Assembly (NCBI GenBank): GCA_963763095.1
Contig: CAVXNR010000007.1
Location: forward strand, 37,536-101,535
Length of the DNA: 64,000 nt
Origin: CAVUCH01 sp963763095
GTDB lineage: Bacteria; Acidobacteriota; Vicinamibacteria; Vicinamibacterales; JAENWD01
Reading direction: 5' to 3'
The position numbers were made by a program, and so were the translations under genes. Within the stretch, counting starts at the first letter, position 1, and every line of letters starts with the position of its first letter. The notes under the pieces were generated by a model, which did no database searches, had not been told where the DNA came from, and saw only the letters and a program-made list of their open reading frames with translations. Positions 44,943 to 54,903 of the stretch are shown here, piece after piece.

Positions 44943-45704
44943 CTACTTCGCCTTCTTCTCCTCCCATCCCACGGCCGTCGGTTTACCCGCCGTGAGGTCC
45001 CGGATTCTGCTCGAGAGACGATCGGTGCCGTTCGACAGCGGGAGCTGGACCTCGTAGCAGAGTTCCTCGGGAGACTCGGTCCGCAGCTCGAAATCGATCT
45101 GCTGGCGGCGCAGCAGCTGCTCGAGCGCAGGCCGGAGGTCTTCCGGTTTCTCGGCCGATACGCTGAGCAGGAACAGCTTGCGCCGCTCCGGCTCGAGTGA
45201 CTCGATGATCCACAGCATCCCGAGCACGAAGAACGTGCCAACCGCTGCGAGCGCGTACAGGCCGACGCCCGACGCGAGCCCGATCGAGAGGGTCGACAGC
45301 ATCACACCCGCGTCCTTGGGGTCGTCCACCTTCGCGCGGTACCTCACGAGGCTCGCGGCGCCGACGATCCCGAACGCGCGCGCCAGGCTCGCGCCGACCA
45401 CGAGCATCACGATGGCGCCCACCACGGCGAGGATCATCTGCGTCTGGATGACCGCCGCGTTGCGCGGCGGCGTGCCCCGGCGTCGCGGTCTGAAGGCCAG
45501 CACGGCGCCGAGCACCGCGGCTATTGGCAGGCTCACGAGCGCGGTCCGTATCGACTCGAGCTGCTCGCGCACGTTCCAGTGCGCGGGACTATCCGCGACC
45601 TGTCCGCCACCGGCTGGCTGCAGAGGGTGCGCCGGCTGCTGTGCGGCTGCCGTGACGGGGCACAGCGCGCACAGCGCCACCACGATCCAGGTCCGTGCAC
45701 TCAC
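44943..45704 (-). CDS. DUF4956 membrane protein with signal peptide
   Basis: An intact 253-residue membrane protein. The N-terminus (start GTG 45704) is a cleavable signal, TWIVVALCALCPVTAAAQQ. A periplasmic stretch follows, then helices SLPIAAVLGAVLAFRP, MILAVVGAIVMLVVGASLAR and LYALAAVGTFFVLGMLWIIE. The DUF4956 core is GIVGAASLVRYRAKVDDPKD, AGVMLSTLSIGLASGVGLY. The cytoplasmic C-terminal domain (LFLLSVSAEKPEDLRPALEQ) is ferredoxin-like. It overlaps the upstream lipoprotein gene (GTGA). DUF4956 usually accompanies polyphosphate-polymerase (VTC) or CotH genes; here the partner is different. Confidence 0.82.
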   Translation of the reverse strand: MSARTWIVVALCALCPVTAAAQQPAHPLQPAGGGQVADSPAHWNVREQLESIRTALVSLPIAAVLGAVLAFRPRRRGTPPRNAAVIQTQMILAVVGAIVMLVVGASLARAFGIVGAASLVRYRAKVDDPKDAGVMLSTLSIGLASGVGLYALAAVGTFFVLGMLWIIESLEPERRKLFLLSVSAEKPEDLRPALEQLLRRQQIDFELRTESPEELCYEVQLPLSNGTDRLSSRIRDLTAGKPTAVGWEEKKAK

Positions 45705-46662
45705 GATCGTCGCCCTCCGCGCGCCTGTCTGCAGCGCCTGCCCTTCCGCAATCTTCTGCTGGATGCGCCGGATGAACCGCGCCGCCAGCGCATCGTCGTA
45801 ACCGCCGGCCCGGAAGGCGTCCTTCCATTGCGCCGGCGTGAGGCGCGCCAGCCGGTTGCACATCCACGCCACATCGTCTGGTGTGATGACGCGCAGCAGT
45901 TCCTGGTGCCGGCCGCGAAACGCGAACTTCACGTGGCCGTCGCGCACGCCGGTGATGAAGCCGTGGGGCTCGAAGGCTTCGATGTCGTTCCGTTTCGGGT
46001 CCATCCGGCCGGTCGTCCCCAGCGTCGCGCCCAGGTCCTTGACGGCATACCAGCGTCCGACAACGCGATCGTCCTTCCGCCGCTCGTATACGGCATTGTT
46101 GTCGTCCTTCAGGTCGGTGCTGTTGAGGACCATCATCAGCACCAGCAGCCCACGGTATGCCTGCGTCCCGACAAACGGGTTCTCGTGCCAGGACCAGATC
46201 CCGGCGTTCTTCAGGGTCGGCAGCTTGGGCCGGAAGCGGCCCCCGTTCTCGAGGCGGCGGGCCTCGCCCTCGCGCCAGTGCCATCGGGCGAGATACGCGT
46301 TCGGCGGCTGCTGGTATCCCATCGCCCACACAATCCGTGAGGCGGTCACCTCACTCTGCGCCTCGTCGCCGATCTTCACGCTCCACTCGACGCCGGACTC
46401 GTCTTCGACGTCGTAGCTGATACTGAACCCCGTCGTGTCGGTCGCCGTCGACGGAGTAGACGGCGTTCGGATCCGGTTGCACCTCGCGGCCCGCCACGCC
46501 GTGGAACAGATCACGCGACCGGGGATCCACGTCCTCCCAGAACTCTGCCACCTCACGGGGGTGCAACGGCCCCTGGGCCGTCGATCGGATGGCAGGGGCG
46601 CACCCGATTGCCCATGCGGCCACCACCGTCAGGATGGCGCTCATGACACCTCGGCTGCTCAT
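45701..46662 (-). CDS. Lipoprotein with atypical kinase-like motifs, coupled to DUF4956 protein
   Basis: About 320 residues. The N-terminus MSSRGVMSAILTVVAAWAIG then C is a lipoprotein signal (lipobox AIGC). The body contains VEWSVKIGDEAQSEVTASRI (Lys followed by Glu residues), LVLMMVLNSTDLKDDNNAVY and RWYAVKDLGATLG. These three blocks resemble the ATP-Lys, catalytic Asp-Asn loop and DxG positions of HipA/PI-kinase-like folds. Late helices are TPDDVAWMCNRLARLTPAQW and AARFIRRIQQKIAEG. Frame changes near 46440 and at the end. I do not recognise a named family; the kinase reading is inference, and a kinase outside the cytoplasm would be unusual. Confidence 0.6.
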
Positions 46663-46735
46663 ATCTCCAGCCTCAGCAAGTGCTGTTCCACTGCCCAGCA
46701 GTATGGGCCCGTGGCACGCGACTTGAACATCTTTG

Positions 46736-49708
46736 ATGCCCCTCATGACACCCGCAAGTCAGACGTCTACCGAGCTCCCGGTCCCGGCAGCTGCTCCGAG
46801 GGACGGGCAACAGCCGGAAAGCGGGCGCCGCATCCCGGCGGCGACGTATCGCCTCCAGTTCCACGCCGGATTCACCTTCGCTGATGCCACGGCACTCATC
46901 CCGTACCTTCACGGGCTGGGAATTACGGACTGCTACTGCTCGTCCTACCTGCAGGCGGTCGCCGGCAGCCTGCACGGCTACGATGTGGCCGACCCAACCG
47001 CCCTCAACCCGGAGGTGGGTACCGAAGACGACTTCCGGCGATTCGTGGAGGCGCTGCAGGCCCATGGCATGGGCCAGGTGCTCGACGTGGTCCCCAATCA
47101 TATGGGCATTGCCCGGTCCGCGAATCGCTGGTGGCAGGACGTGCTCGAGAACGGTCCCAGCTCGCGGTACGCCAAGGTCTTCGACATCGACTGGCAGCCG
47201 CTGAAGCCCGAGCTCGCCCACAAAGTGCTGCTGCCGATCCTCGGGGATCAGTACGGCACGGTGCTGGAGCGCGGCGAAATCCGCCTTGTCTACCAGGATG
47301 GCGCCTTCTGCCTCCGCTACTTCGAAACCACGCTCCCCGCGGCGCCACGATCCGTATGTGCAGATCCTCCGCCATCGCATCGACGTGCTGACGCACGACC
47401 TGGGCGACGAGCATCCGGATCTGATCGAGCTGCTCAGCATCATCACGAGCCTCGAACGCCTGCCGTCGCGTGAAGAGCAGGACCCGGAGCGCCTGGCCGA
47501 ACGGCAGCGCGAGAAGGAGGTGGCCAAGCGGCGCCTGGGCGAGCTCGTGCGACGCAGCGAGGTCATCGGCGACTTCATCGCCGAGAACGTGCGGCTGTTC
47601 AATGGCCAGCCCGGCGTGCCGTCCAGCGTCGACCTGCTCGACTCGCTGCTCGGCGATCAGGCATACCGCCTCTCACATTGGCGCGTGGCGTCGGAAGAGA
47701 TCAACTACCGCCGCTTCTTCGACATCAACGAGCTGGCCGCCGTGCGGATGGAGGACCCGGACGTCTTCGAGGAGGCACATCGCCTGGTGTTCCGGCTGCT
47801 CCACGAGCGGGCGGTCACCGGGCTGCGGATCGATCACGTCGACGGGCTCTACGATCCGGGCGACTACCTGCGGCGTCTGCAGGCCCGCGCGCGCGAGCTC
47901 GAGGCAGGCGTTGGCGATCGGCCGATCTTCATCGTCGTCGAGAAGATCCTCGCGCCGGACGAACCGCTGCCGGAGGGCTGGCCGGTCGATGGCACCACGG
48001 GATACGAGTTTGCGAACGCGGTGAACGGCCTGCTGGTGCAGCAGGGGAACGCGCGGGCCTTCGACGACATCTACACGCGCTTCACGGGTGACCGCACCAC
48101 GTTTGCCGACCTCGCGTATCAGAAGAAGAAGCTGATCATGCAGGTCTCGATGGCCGGCGAGATGAACGTGCTGGCTCATCGCCTGAACCTGTTCTCGGAA
48201 CGCAACCGCCACTACCGCGACTTCACGCTGAACATCCTGGTGCACGCCATCCGCGAGATCATCGCCTGCTTCCCGGTGTACCGCACGTATGTCACCGCGG
48301 GCTCGGAGCCGGTCAGCCCGCGTGACGCGCGGTATATCGATCGCGCCGTGGAGGAGGCAAAGCGCAGGAATCCCGCCACCGCGGGCAGGTCTTCGACTTC
48401 GTGCGGGACGTGCTCCTCAAACGCGCTGACTACATCCCCGAGCAGGAGCGCGACGAGTACCTCCGGTTCGTCACGCGCTTCCAGCAGACGACGAGCCCGG
48501 TGACCGCGAAGGGCATCGAGGACACCGCGTTCTACGTCTACAACAGGCTCGTCTCGCTGAACGAGGTCGGCGGCGAGCCGGCGCACTTCGGCGTGTCGCC
48601 CGACGATCTGCACGGCTGGCTCGCGGAGCGCCAGCGGCAGTGGCCGTCGGCGCTCTCCGCCACGTCGACGCACGACACCAAGCGCAGCGAGGACGTGCGG
48701 GCCCGCATCAGCGTGCTTTCGGAGATCCCCGGCGCATGGAAGGCCGCGCTCGCCCGCTGGTCGCGATTCAACAACCGGCACCACACGACGGTCAGAGGAC
48801 ATGCCGCTCCGGATCGCAACGAGGAGTATCTGCTCTACCAGACGCTGCTCGGCACCTGGCCCCTGGAGGCGCTCGGAGGGCACCCCGGTGAGGAGTTCGC
48901 CACCCGCATCTGCGAGTACATGCTCAAAGCGCTGCGCGAGGCGAAGCGCCACAGCAGCTGGCTGAACCCGAACCCCGCGTGGGAAGAGGCGGTCGGCCAC
49001 TTCGTGCGCCAGATCCTGCACCCCGTCCGGGGCGCACGCTTCATCGAAGACTTCCTGCCGATGGCAACCCGCGTGGCCCACAGTGGCATGTGGAACAGCC
49101 TCACCCAGACGCTCATCAAGATCACAGCGCCGGGCGTGCCGGATTTCTACCAGGGCAGCGAAGTGTGGAACCTGAGCCTCGTCGATCCCGATAACCGCCG
49201 GCCCGTCGACTTCGAGCACCGGCAGACGCTGCTGGCGCAACTGCCCCTGCTTGATGACAATCCAACCGGCGTGCGGCTCGAGCCGGGTGCGGCATCGTCC
49301 GTCGACGATCTCGTGACGTCCCGAGCGGACGGTCGCATCAAGCTGTACGTGACCGCCGCCGCCCTGCGCGCCCGGCGGGCGGACGCCGACCTCTACCTCC
49401 GCGGCGACTACATTCCGCTGACGGTCTCGGGCACCCGCTCGGCCCACGTGTTCGCGTTCGCGCGAATGCTGGACGGCCGCGCCGTCGTGGTGATTGTCCC
49501 GCGCCTGACCGCCACGCTGCTGCCGGATGCTGCGACGCCACCTCTGGGCCGGAGGGTATGGGCGGACACGCGCGTCATGCTGCCGGAGAGCATCGGCACG
49601 CAGGGCTGGCGCGATGCGTTCACCAACGACGTCCTTCCGGACGGCCCCATCGACGTTGCGGTCGCCCTCCAGCGATTTCCAGTCGCGCTCCTGAGCCGCC
49701 TCGGTTAG
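46736..49708 (+). CDS. treY: Malto-oligosyltrehalose synthase (frameshifted)
   Basis: A GH13 enzyme of about 990 residues that converts the reducing end of maltodextrins to a trehalosyl unit. Signatures: PAATYRLQFHAGFTFADATA, LGITDCYCSSYLQAVAGSLH, GYDVADPTALNPEVG, VLDVVPNHMGIA, the nucleophile region VTGLRIDHVDGLYDPGDYL, a Glu in PIFIVVEKILAPDEPLPEGW, GTTGYEFANAVNGLL, and VTAKGIEDTAFYVYNRLVSL. Frame changes near 47345 (one extra base) and 48395 (one missing base). ATG 46736 is preferred over 46745. The partner treZ is not in the window. Confidence 0.93.
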
Positions 49709-49752
49709 CCTTCGATACTGCAGGGGCTCGTGCGCCGGCTGCCCGGTCCGAT

Positions 49753-49777
49753 GTGGAGCCGGGACTTCAGTCCCGGC
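49753..49777 (+). repeat. REP-like palindrome, G/C variant
   Basis: GTGGAGCC is followed by the perfect palindromic core CCGGGACTTCAGTCCCGG. It lies between treY and the cardiolipin-synthase-like gene. Confidence 0.8.
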
Positions 49778-49824
49778 GATCGCGGGGCACCTCCCGGGAT
49801 GTCCGGGCGCCAGGAAGGGCGCAC

Positions 49825-51081
49825 ATGCTGTACGTCACCGTCATCGGCGCGCTCTTCCTCACCTGGTTCGTCCTGGTGCTGTTGTTCACGCCCGCGTTGA
49901 ACTACCGCATGCGGGTGCGCGTGCCGGTCAGCTCGCCCGATTTCCTCCACCTGCTCGAATCCACCTGCCTGGCCGCCACGCACGGCGGCAATCGCGCGGA
50001 GGTCTTCACCAACGGCCCGTGCTTCTACCCGGCGATGATCGCCGCCATCCGCGCAGCCGAGAAGTCCGTGAACCTCGAGTGCTACATCTTCAATGCGGGG
50101 GAGGTCGCGGACGAGTTCGTCCGTGCACTCGCGGAGCGCGGGAAGGCCGGCGTCGTCGTGACGATCGTGGCCGACGCGATTGGCAGCTCCGGAATGTCGA
50201 GGGCCGAAATCAACACGCTCACCGACGCGGGCTGCCGGGTGGAGTGGTATCAACCCGTCACCTGGTACCGGCTCGCGCGGCTGAACAACCGGACCCACCG
50301 CGAGATCCTCGTCGTCGATGGCTGCATCGCCTTCGTGGGCGGCGCCGGGATCGCCGACTGGTGGATGACGGCGAGCGGCCCGGACCGCCCACCGTGGCGC
50401 GACACCATGGTTCGCCTCGAAGGCCCCGTCGTCGCCGCGCTCCAAGGCGTGTTCGTCGAGAACTGGCTGGAGTGCTGCGGCGAGATCCTGAGCGGCCCCG
50501 AGTACTTCCCAGATGTGCCGCGCGATGGCGACACGACGGCCATCGTGGTCAGGAGCTCCCCCTCGGACCGCGCCACTGTCTCGCGTGTCGCCTTCCAGGT
50601 GCTGATTGAGGGCGCGGAGCAGGAGGTGCGGATTGCCACACCCTATTTCCTGCCCGACCGCACCCTGCGGGCCGCCCTCGCCGAGACCTGCAAGCGTGGC
50701 GTCCAGATCACCGTCGTCGTGCCCGGACCGCACACCGACCAGCGGTGGGTACGCATCGCGAGCCGCCGGCTCTACGGCGAGCTCCTCGCCGCGGGCGTGC
50801 GGATCCTCGAGTACCAGCCCGCCATGACCCACGTGAAGGCGCTGCTCGTCGACGATCACTGGGCCATCGTCGGTACGACCAACGTGGACAACCGCTCCTT
50901 CGAGCACAACGACGAGGTCAACGTGGCGCTGCTGGATCGAGCAATCAACAAGCGGCTGCTGAAGGACTTCGAACGCGACGTCGCGTCGAGCCGCGAAGTG
51001 ACACTCGACGCGTGGAAGCGCCGTCCCCTATGGGAGAGGATCATCGGCCCGGTAGTCTGGATTCTCGAGCGGCAGCAATAG
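49825..51081 (+). CDS. Phospholipase D-like / cardiolipin synthase-like membrane protein
   Basis: An intact 418-residue protein with an N-terminal helix (YVTVIGALFLTWFVLVLLFT) and two PLD domains. The first active site reads RTHREILVVDGCIAFVGGAG, where Glu stands at the usual Lys of HxK; the second is canonical, THVKALLVDDHWAIVGTTNV, with DNRSFEHNDEVNVALLD. The opening domain has CYIFNAGEVADEFVRALAER. The HxE form occurs in a known PLD subfamily, so it is not a defect by itself. The likely role is joining phosphatidyl groups in the inner membrane. ATG 49825; single gene. Confidence 0.82.
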   Translation: MLYVTVIGALFLTWFVLVLLFTPALNYRMRVRVPVSSPDFLHLLESTCLAATHGGNRAEVFTNGPCFYPAMIAAIRAAEKSVNLECYIFNAGEVADEFVRALAERGKAGVVVTIVADAIGSSGMSRAEINTLTDAGCRVEWYQPVTWYRLARLNNRTHREILVVDGCIAFVGGAGIADWWMTASGPDRPPWRDTMVRLEGPVVAALQGVFVENWLECCGEILSGPEYFPDVPRDGDTTAIVVRSSPSDRATVSRVAFQVLIEGAEQEVRIATPYFLPDRTLRAALAETCKRGVQITVVVPGPHTDQRWVRIASRRLYGELLAAGVRILEYQPAMTHVKALLVDDHWAIVGTTNVDNRSFEHNDEVNVALLDRAINKRLLKDFERDVASSREVTLDAWKRRPLWERIIGPVVWILERQQ

Positions 51082-51144
51082 GCTGTCCACTGGGGACCGC
51101 AGTCGGAGATCGCCGCACGCGGCCGTTTCGCGGCAACGGCAGCA

Positions 51145-51349
51145 CACAAAGGACCCTGAGAAGGGAAGGACACGAGAAAGCATGGAGATCATAGTTGTGC
51201 GCGAACCAATGATCTGGAGGTTGCCATTCGATCAGGTGTTTAGTTCGCGAAGTGTTCTTGTGTGTCTGGTTTGTGCTTTTTGACTGATGGATGTTGTCTG
51301 CTATTTTCTTGTTGTTTTTGTGTTCTTCGTGTTCTCCGCGTGCTTTGTG
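51145..51349. repeat. AT-rich intergenic stretch with degenerate short repeats
   Basis: These roughly 200 bases are clearly lower in G+C than the rest of the window. They contain ragged repeats of the kind GTGTTCTTCGTGTTCTCCG at 51320-51339 and, in opposite orientation, GGACACGAGAAAG at 51169-51181. No gene is seen. Confidence 0.5.
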
Positions 51350-52367
51350 CTACCGAGCCCCCGCGGTTGAACGGTTGAACCACGAGGGGATGGGCAGGGT
51401 CCGCATGGTGTGCAGCCCCGGAGGCGCTTCGAGCACCTTTGCTATCGAGTTCACCGCAATCGACGTTGTCGCGATGTCACCGTGCACGCCGCCGGCGATC
51501 TTCATCGTCAGGTTGGGGACTCCCTCGATCTCGGTCGAATCGTAGGACTCTGGCGCGCCGAGGTAGGCCTCCATGTGCAGCCGGATGAGGGGTTCTCCGC
51601 CGACATAGCCGACACCGTCCTGGATGATTCCGCACACGAGCCCTGCCTCGACGGTGAGGAATTCGCTCGACACGCGCGTCTCGGCAATCTTCGGCTGGAT
51701 CTGGTCGGTAACGCGTTCGAGCTTCCACCCCATCGCGGCTGCGATCATCGCGATCGACTCGGTGAGGCCGACGTGCCGCACCGTCCGTTGTTGCACCCGC
51801 TCTGCGAACTGCTCGCGCGTGAGCCCCGACCCGATCTTCTGCTGGAAGGGCAAGCCGCCGGATACGCGCATCCTGGATGCGGTTGATGGTGATCCGGTCC
51901 ACGCGCTCGCAGACGCCGGTCAGTGTGACGGGCAAGGCGTCCATGACGAAGCCGGGGTTTACGCCGGTGCCGAGCACGGCGACCTTTGCCCGTTTTGCCG
52001 CAGCGTCGATGGCCCCTGCCAGCCGGCGCTGGTTGTACCACGGGTAGGCCAGCTCCTCGGTCGTCGACACGATGGCTTTCCTGGCCTTCAGGATGGTCTC
52101 GATCTGTGGCGCGACCGCCCTCAACGCCGAACTGGTGCAGAGCAGCACCACGTCCGGGGATGTCTTCTTCAGCGCCAGGCGCAAATCAGTGTCAACGGGG
52201 ACCCGGACCTTCCGATCGAGCCCGACAACCTCGCCGACATCACGGCCCGACTTGGCCGGATCGATATCGACGGCGCCAACGATCCTCAAACCCCGCCGCA
52301 CCGCCACCTGCCGGACGATGCCGGCGCCGATTGGCCCGAGCCCGACGTGCAATACGCGAACAGGCAT
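51350..52367 (-). CDS. DapB-fold NAD(P)H dehydrogenase, 2,4-diaminopentanoate dehydrogenase-like (frameshifted)
   Basis: A Rossmann-fold enzyme of about 338 residues. The N-terminus MPVRVLHVGLGPIGAGIVRQ is the nucleotide-binding motif, then GAVDIDPAKSGRDVGEVVGL, VVLLCTSSALRAVAPQIETI and VAVLGTGVNPGFVMDALPVT. The C-terminal substrate half includes GLTREQFAERV, RHVGLTESIAMIAAAMGWKL and IIQDGVGYVGGEPLIRLHME. An indel near 51875 shifts the frame. The pattern fits DapB N-terminal-domain proteins such as 2,4-diaminopentanoate dehydrogenase; substrate not certain. Start ATG 52367. Confidence 0.75.
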
Positions 52368-52553
52368 GGAAACTCCGTGATGAACCGCCGCAGGGTGCCC
52401 GGCAGGGACGTGAGGGCTGGCGAACCGCGGCCGGCGGGCGGGATAATGAAGGCCCCGCAGAATTATAGAGTCGCTTGCTGTCGTCCGTCCGGATGGGTCA
52501 GAATCCGCAATCAGTGCGGCTGGCGTCGCGTCCGCCGGGCCGCACGTGCACGC

Positions 52554-53133
52554 GTGCCGACTACCGATTCCGATACGCTCGTGCGGCTCCTGGCTGCGGC
52601 GCGCCAGGGGGACGCCGATGCCCTGAATGAGCTGGCGCCGCTCGTGTACGACGAGCTGCGCCGGATCGCGCGCCGTCAGATGCGGAACGAACGGCAGGGA
52701 CACACGCTGCAGCCCACAGCGCTCGCCAACGAGGCCTGGGCGCGGCTCATGGGAGCGCGCCGGCTCGACGTGCAGAACCGCGCGCACTTCATGGCAATCG
52801 CCGCCAATGCGATGCGGCAGATTCTGGTGGAGCGGGCGCGCGCACAGCGCGCGGCGAAACGCGGCGGCGCCGCCCACCAGGTGACCCTCGACGAAGCCAT
52901 GCTGCCGGGCGGCGTGCGCCCGATCGATATCGAGGCGCTCGATGAAGCGCTTGCGCGGCTGGAGGCCCACAATCCCGAGCTGGCGCGGATCGTCGAGCTG
53001 CGGTTCTTCGGCGGGTTGACCGTCGAGGAAACCGCGGAGCCAGCTCGACTCGTCGCCGGCCACGATCAAGCGCCGCTGGACGCTGGCGAAGGCCTGGCTG
53101 CTGCGCGAGCTCGAAGGGCGACCGTCCGCCTGA
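52554..53133 (+). CDS. ECF sigma factor, TIGR02999-like (frameshifted)
   Basis: A sigma-70-family factor of about 192 residues. Region 2: LVRLLAAARQGDADALNELA, LVYDELRRIARRQMRNERQG, HTLQPTALANEAWARLMGAR and AHFMAIAANAMRQILVERAR. Region 4: PELARIVELRFFGGLTVEET, then SSPATIKRRWTLAKAWLLRE after a frame change near 53040. The start is GTG 52554. A Ser/Thr kinase begins 77 bases downstream; the ECF-plus-Hanks-kinase pairing is common in Acidobacteriota and Planctomycetes and suggests kinase control of the sigma factor. Confidence 0.88.
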
Positions 53134-53210
53134 CGGAGCGCCCTCCGCGAGCGGGCCAGCAGACCGACGCGGGGCTCACCTGCGCCGCGCGATTGACGAG
53201 GCGGAGGCGT

Positions 53211-54798
53211 ATGAGCAGCGTGCCCGATCCCGCAGCCTCGCGCCTCACTGATATCTTCGTCCGGGTGCTGCAGGCGGAACCCGCGCGGCGGGAAGGATTG
53301 ATCCGCGAGCTGTGCGGAGCAGACACAGCCTTGACGCGCGACATCACGGAACTTGTCGCCGCGGCCGAACGCGCGCCGAGCACGGCGGGGATGATGCGCG
53401 ACGCACTCTCGCCCGACGAGCCGCCGGCGCTGGCGCCCGGGACCGAGATCCGCGGCTACAGGATCGAGCGGCAGATGGCCAGCGGCGGCATGGGCGTGGT
53501 CTACCTGGCGCGTGATATCGCACTCGACAGGCGCGTCGCGATCAAGGCCCTCAAACCATCCATTGCTGGCGATGCGGAGCATCGCCGCCGCTTGAAGCAC
53601 GAGGCACAGCTGATGGCGCAGCTGGCCGGCCATCCGAACATCGCCACGGTCCACGCGCTGATCGACGATGGCGCCGCGCTGTACATCGTCGAGGAGTGCC
53701 TGCCGGGGCCGACCCTGCGCGAGCACCTGGCCAGCTGGGCCCTGCCGGTATCCGAAGCAATCGAGGTCGGCGTCGCCGTGCTCCGCGCGCTCGGGGCCGC
53801 TCACCAGCAGAACATCGTGCACCGCGACCTGAAGCCGGAGAACGTGATGCGGACGTCGGGTGGCGGGTGGAAGGTGCTCGACTTCGGCATCGCGAAGCTG
53901 CAGGGGCCCGACCCGCGGACGACGCTGCATCACACACGGGTGGACCAGCGGCTCGGCACACCGTTGTACATGTCGCCGGAGCAGCTGCGCGGGGAGCCCG
54001 GTCGACGGCCGGTCCGACCTGTTTGCATTCGGCATCCTGTTGTACGAACTGCTCACGCGGCGTCACCCGTTCACGCAGGCGCAGGCGACCTCGCGGCGTT
54101 GTCCACGTGGACGGCTGTTCTGAACGAGCCGCCGCTGCCCTTCGAGGCGGAGGAGGTCGCATCGCCTGCCGTCCGGACTGCCGGACGTGATCGCGCGGTG
54201 TCTCGAAAAGGATCCCGGCCGGCGGTGGTCGTCGGCCGAAGACCTCGAAGCGGCGCTCCAGAACGATCCGCAGCGGCGGGCCCGCCGCCGCCTCGCGATG
54301 GCGCCGCCACACGAAGCCGTGATGTGGTGGCAGTTCCACGAGGCGACAGCCGCAGTCGTCTACTGGCTCACGCTGATTCCGGTATGGCGGGTGCGGCCCT
54401 GGATCGGCCGTACGGAGCTGCCCATCGGCGGCGGTGACGGTCGCACTCGATGCCCGCACCCTCGTGCTCGTGCTGATCAGCACGGTGGCCGTGCTGTCGG
54501 TGCTGCGTTTCAGCTTCGTGTTCGTGTCCCGAAACAAGCCGTCGCAGATCCACGAGCACCACGCGCGCGCCATCCGATGGGTGAAAGCCGGTGATTTCGT
54601 GTTTGCGCGCCTCGCTCGTCGTGGCGGGCGTCACCATCTCGGCCGACCATCAGGGGTGGGCGCTGCTGCTGCGTGTCGCTTGGCCTCGGCAGCTTCGTCA
54701 GCGCCTGGTTCATCGAACCGCTGACGGAGCGCGACGCGCTCGAGGCACTCGCACCCCTGCGCCCGCGGCGGACGGCCGGGACGAGCCGCCGGGACTGA
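53211..54798 (+). CDS. Ser/Thr protein kinase paired with ECF sigma factor, C-terminal membrane helices (frameshifted)
   Basis: About 528 residues. An N-terminal helical segment (RLTDIFVRVLQAEPARREGL, ITELVAAAERAPSTAG) typical of ECF-linked kinases is followed by the kinase domain: IERQMASGGMGVVYLARDIA, VAIKALKPSIA, QNIVHRDLKPENVM, VLDFGIAKLQ and GTPLYMSPEQLRG. Two or more C-terminal helices (TLVLVLISTVAVLSVLRFSF, then SLVVAGVTISA) anchor it. Frame changes near 54000, 54170, 54430 and 54620. Its TGA stop (54796-54798) falls inside a REP-like palindrome. Confidence 0.85.
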
Positions 54799-54813
54799 AG
54801 TCCCGGCTCCACA
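54788..54813 (-). repeat. REP-like palindrome containing the kinase stop codon
   Basis: Core CCGGGACTGAAGTCCCGG followed by GGCTCCAC (minus-strand orientation). The TGA of the preceding kinase gene is the centre of the core. Confidence 0.8.
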
Positions 54814-54903
54814 TCAGGATCTTGCAGGCTCCGGGTCCAGGCCCGCGCGGCAACCGGATCACGGGCCGCGCCGCGTCTCGTGTAGCATTCGCCCGGAGGC
54901 GCA

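Noticed and set aside
50280..50345. Loss of the catalytic Lys in the first HKD motif as inactivation of the PLD-like protein
   Set aside because: The HxE form is shared by a known subfamily and the surrounding sequence is well conserved.
51477..54056. Open frame of about 860 codons on the minus strand
   Set aside because: It is antisense to the ECF factor and kinase before entering the real dehydrogenase; only the part below 52367 is coding.
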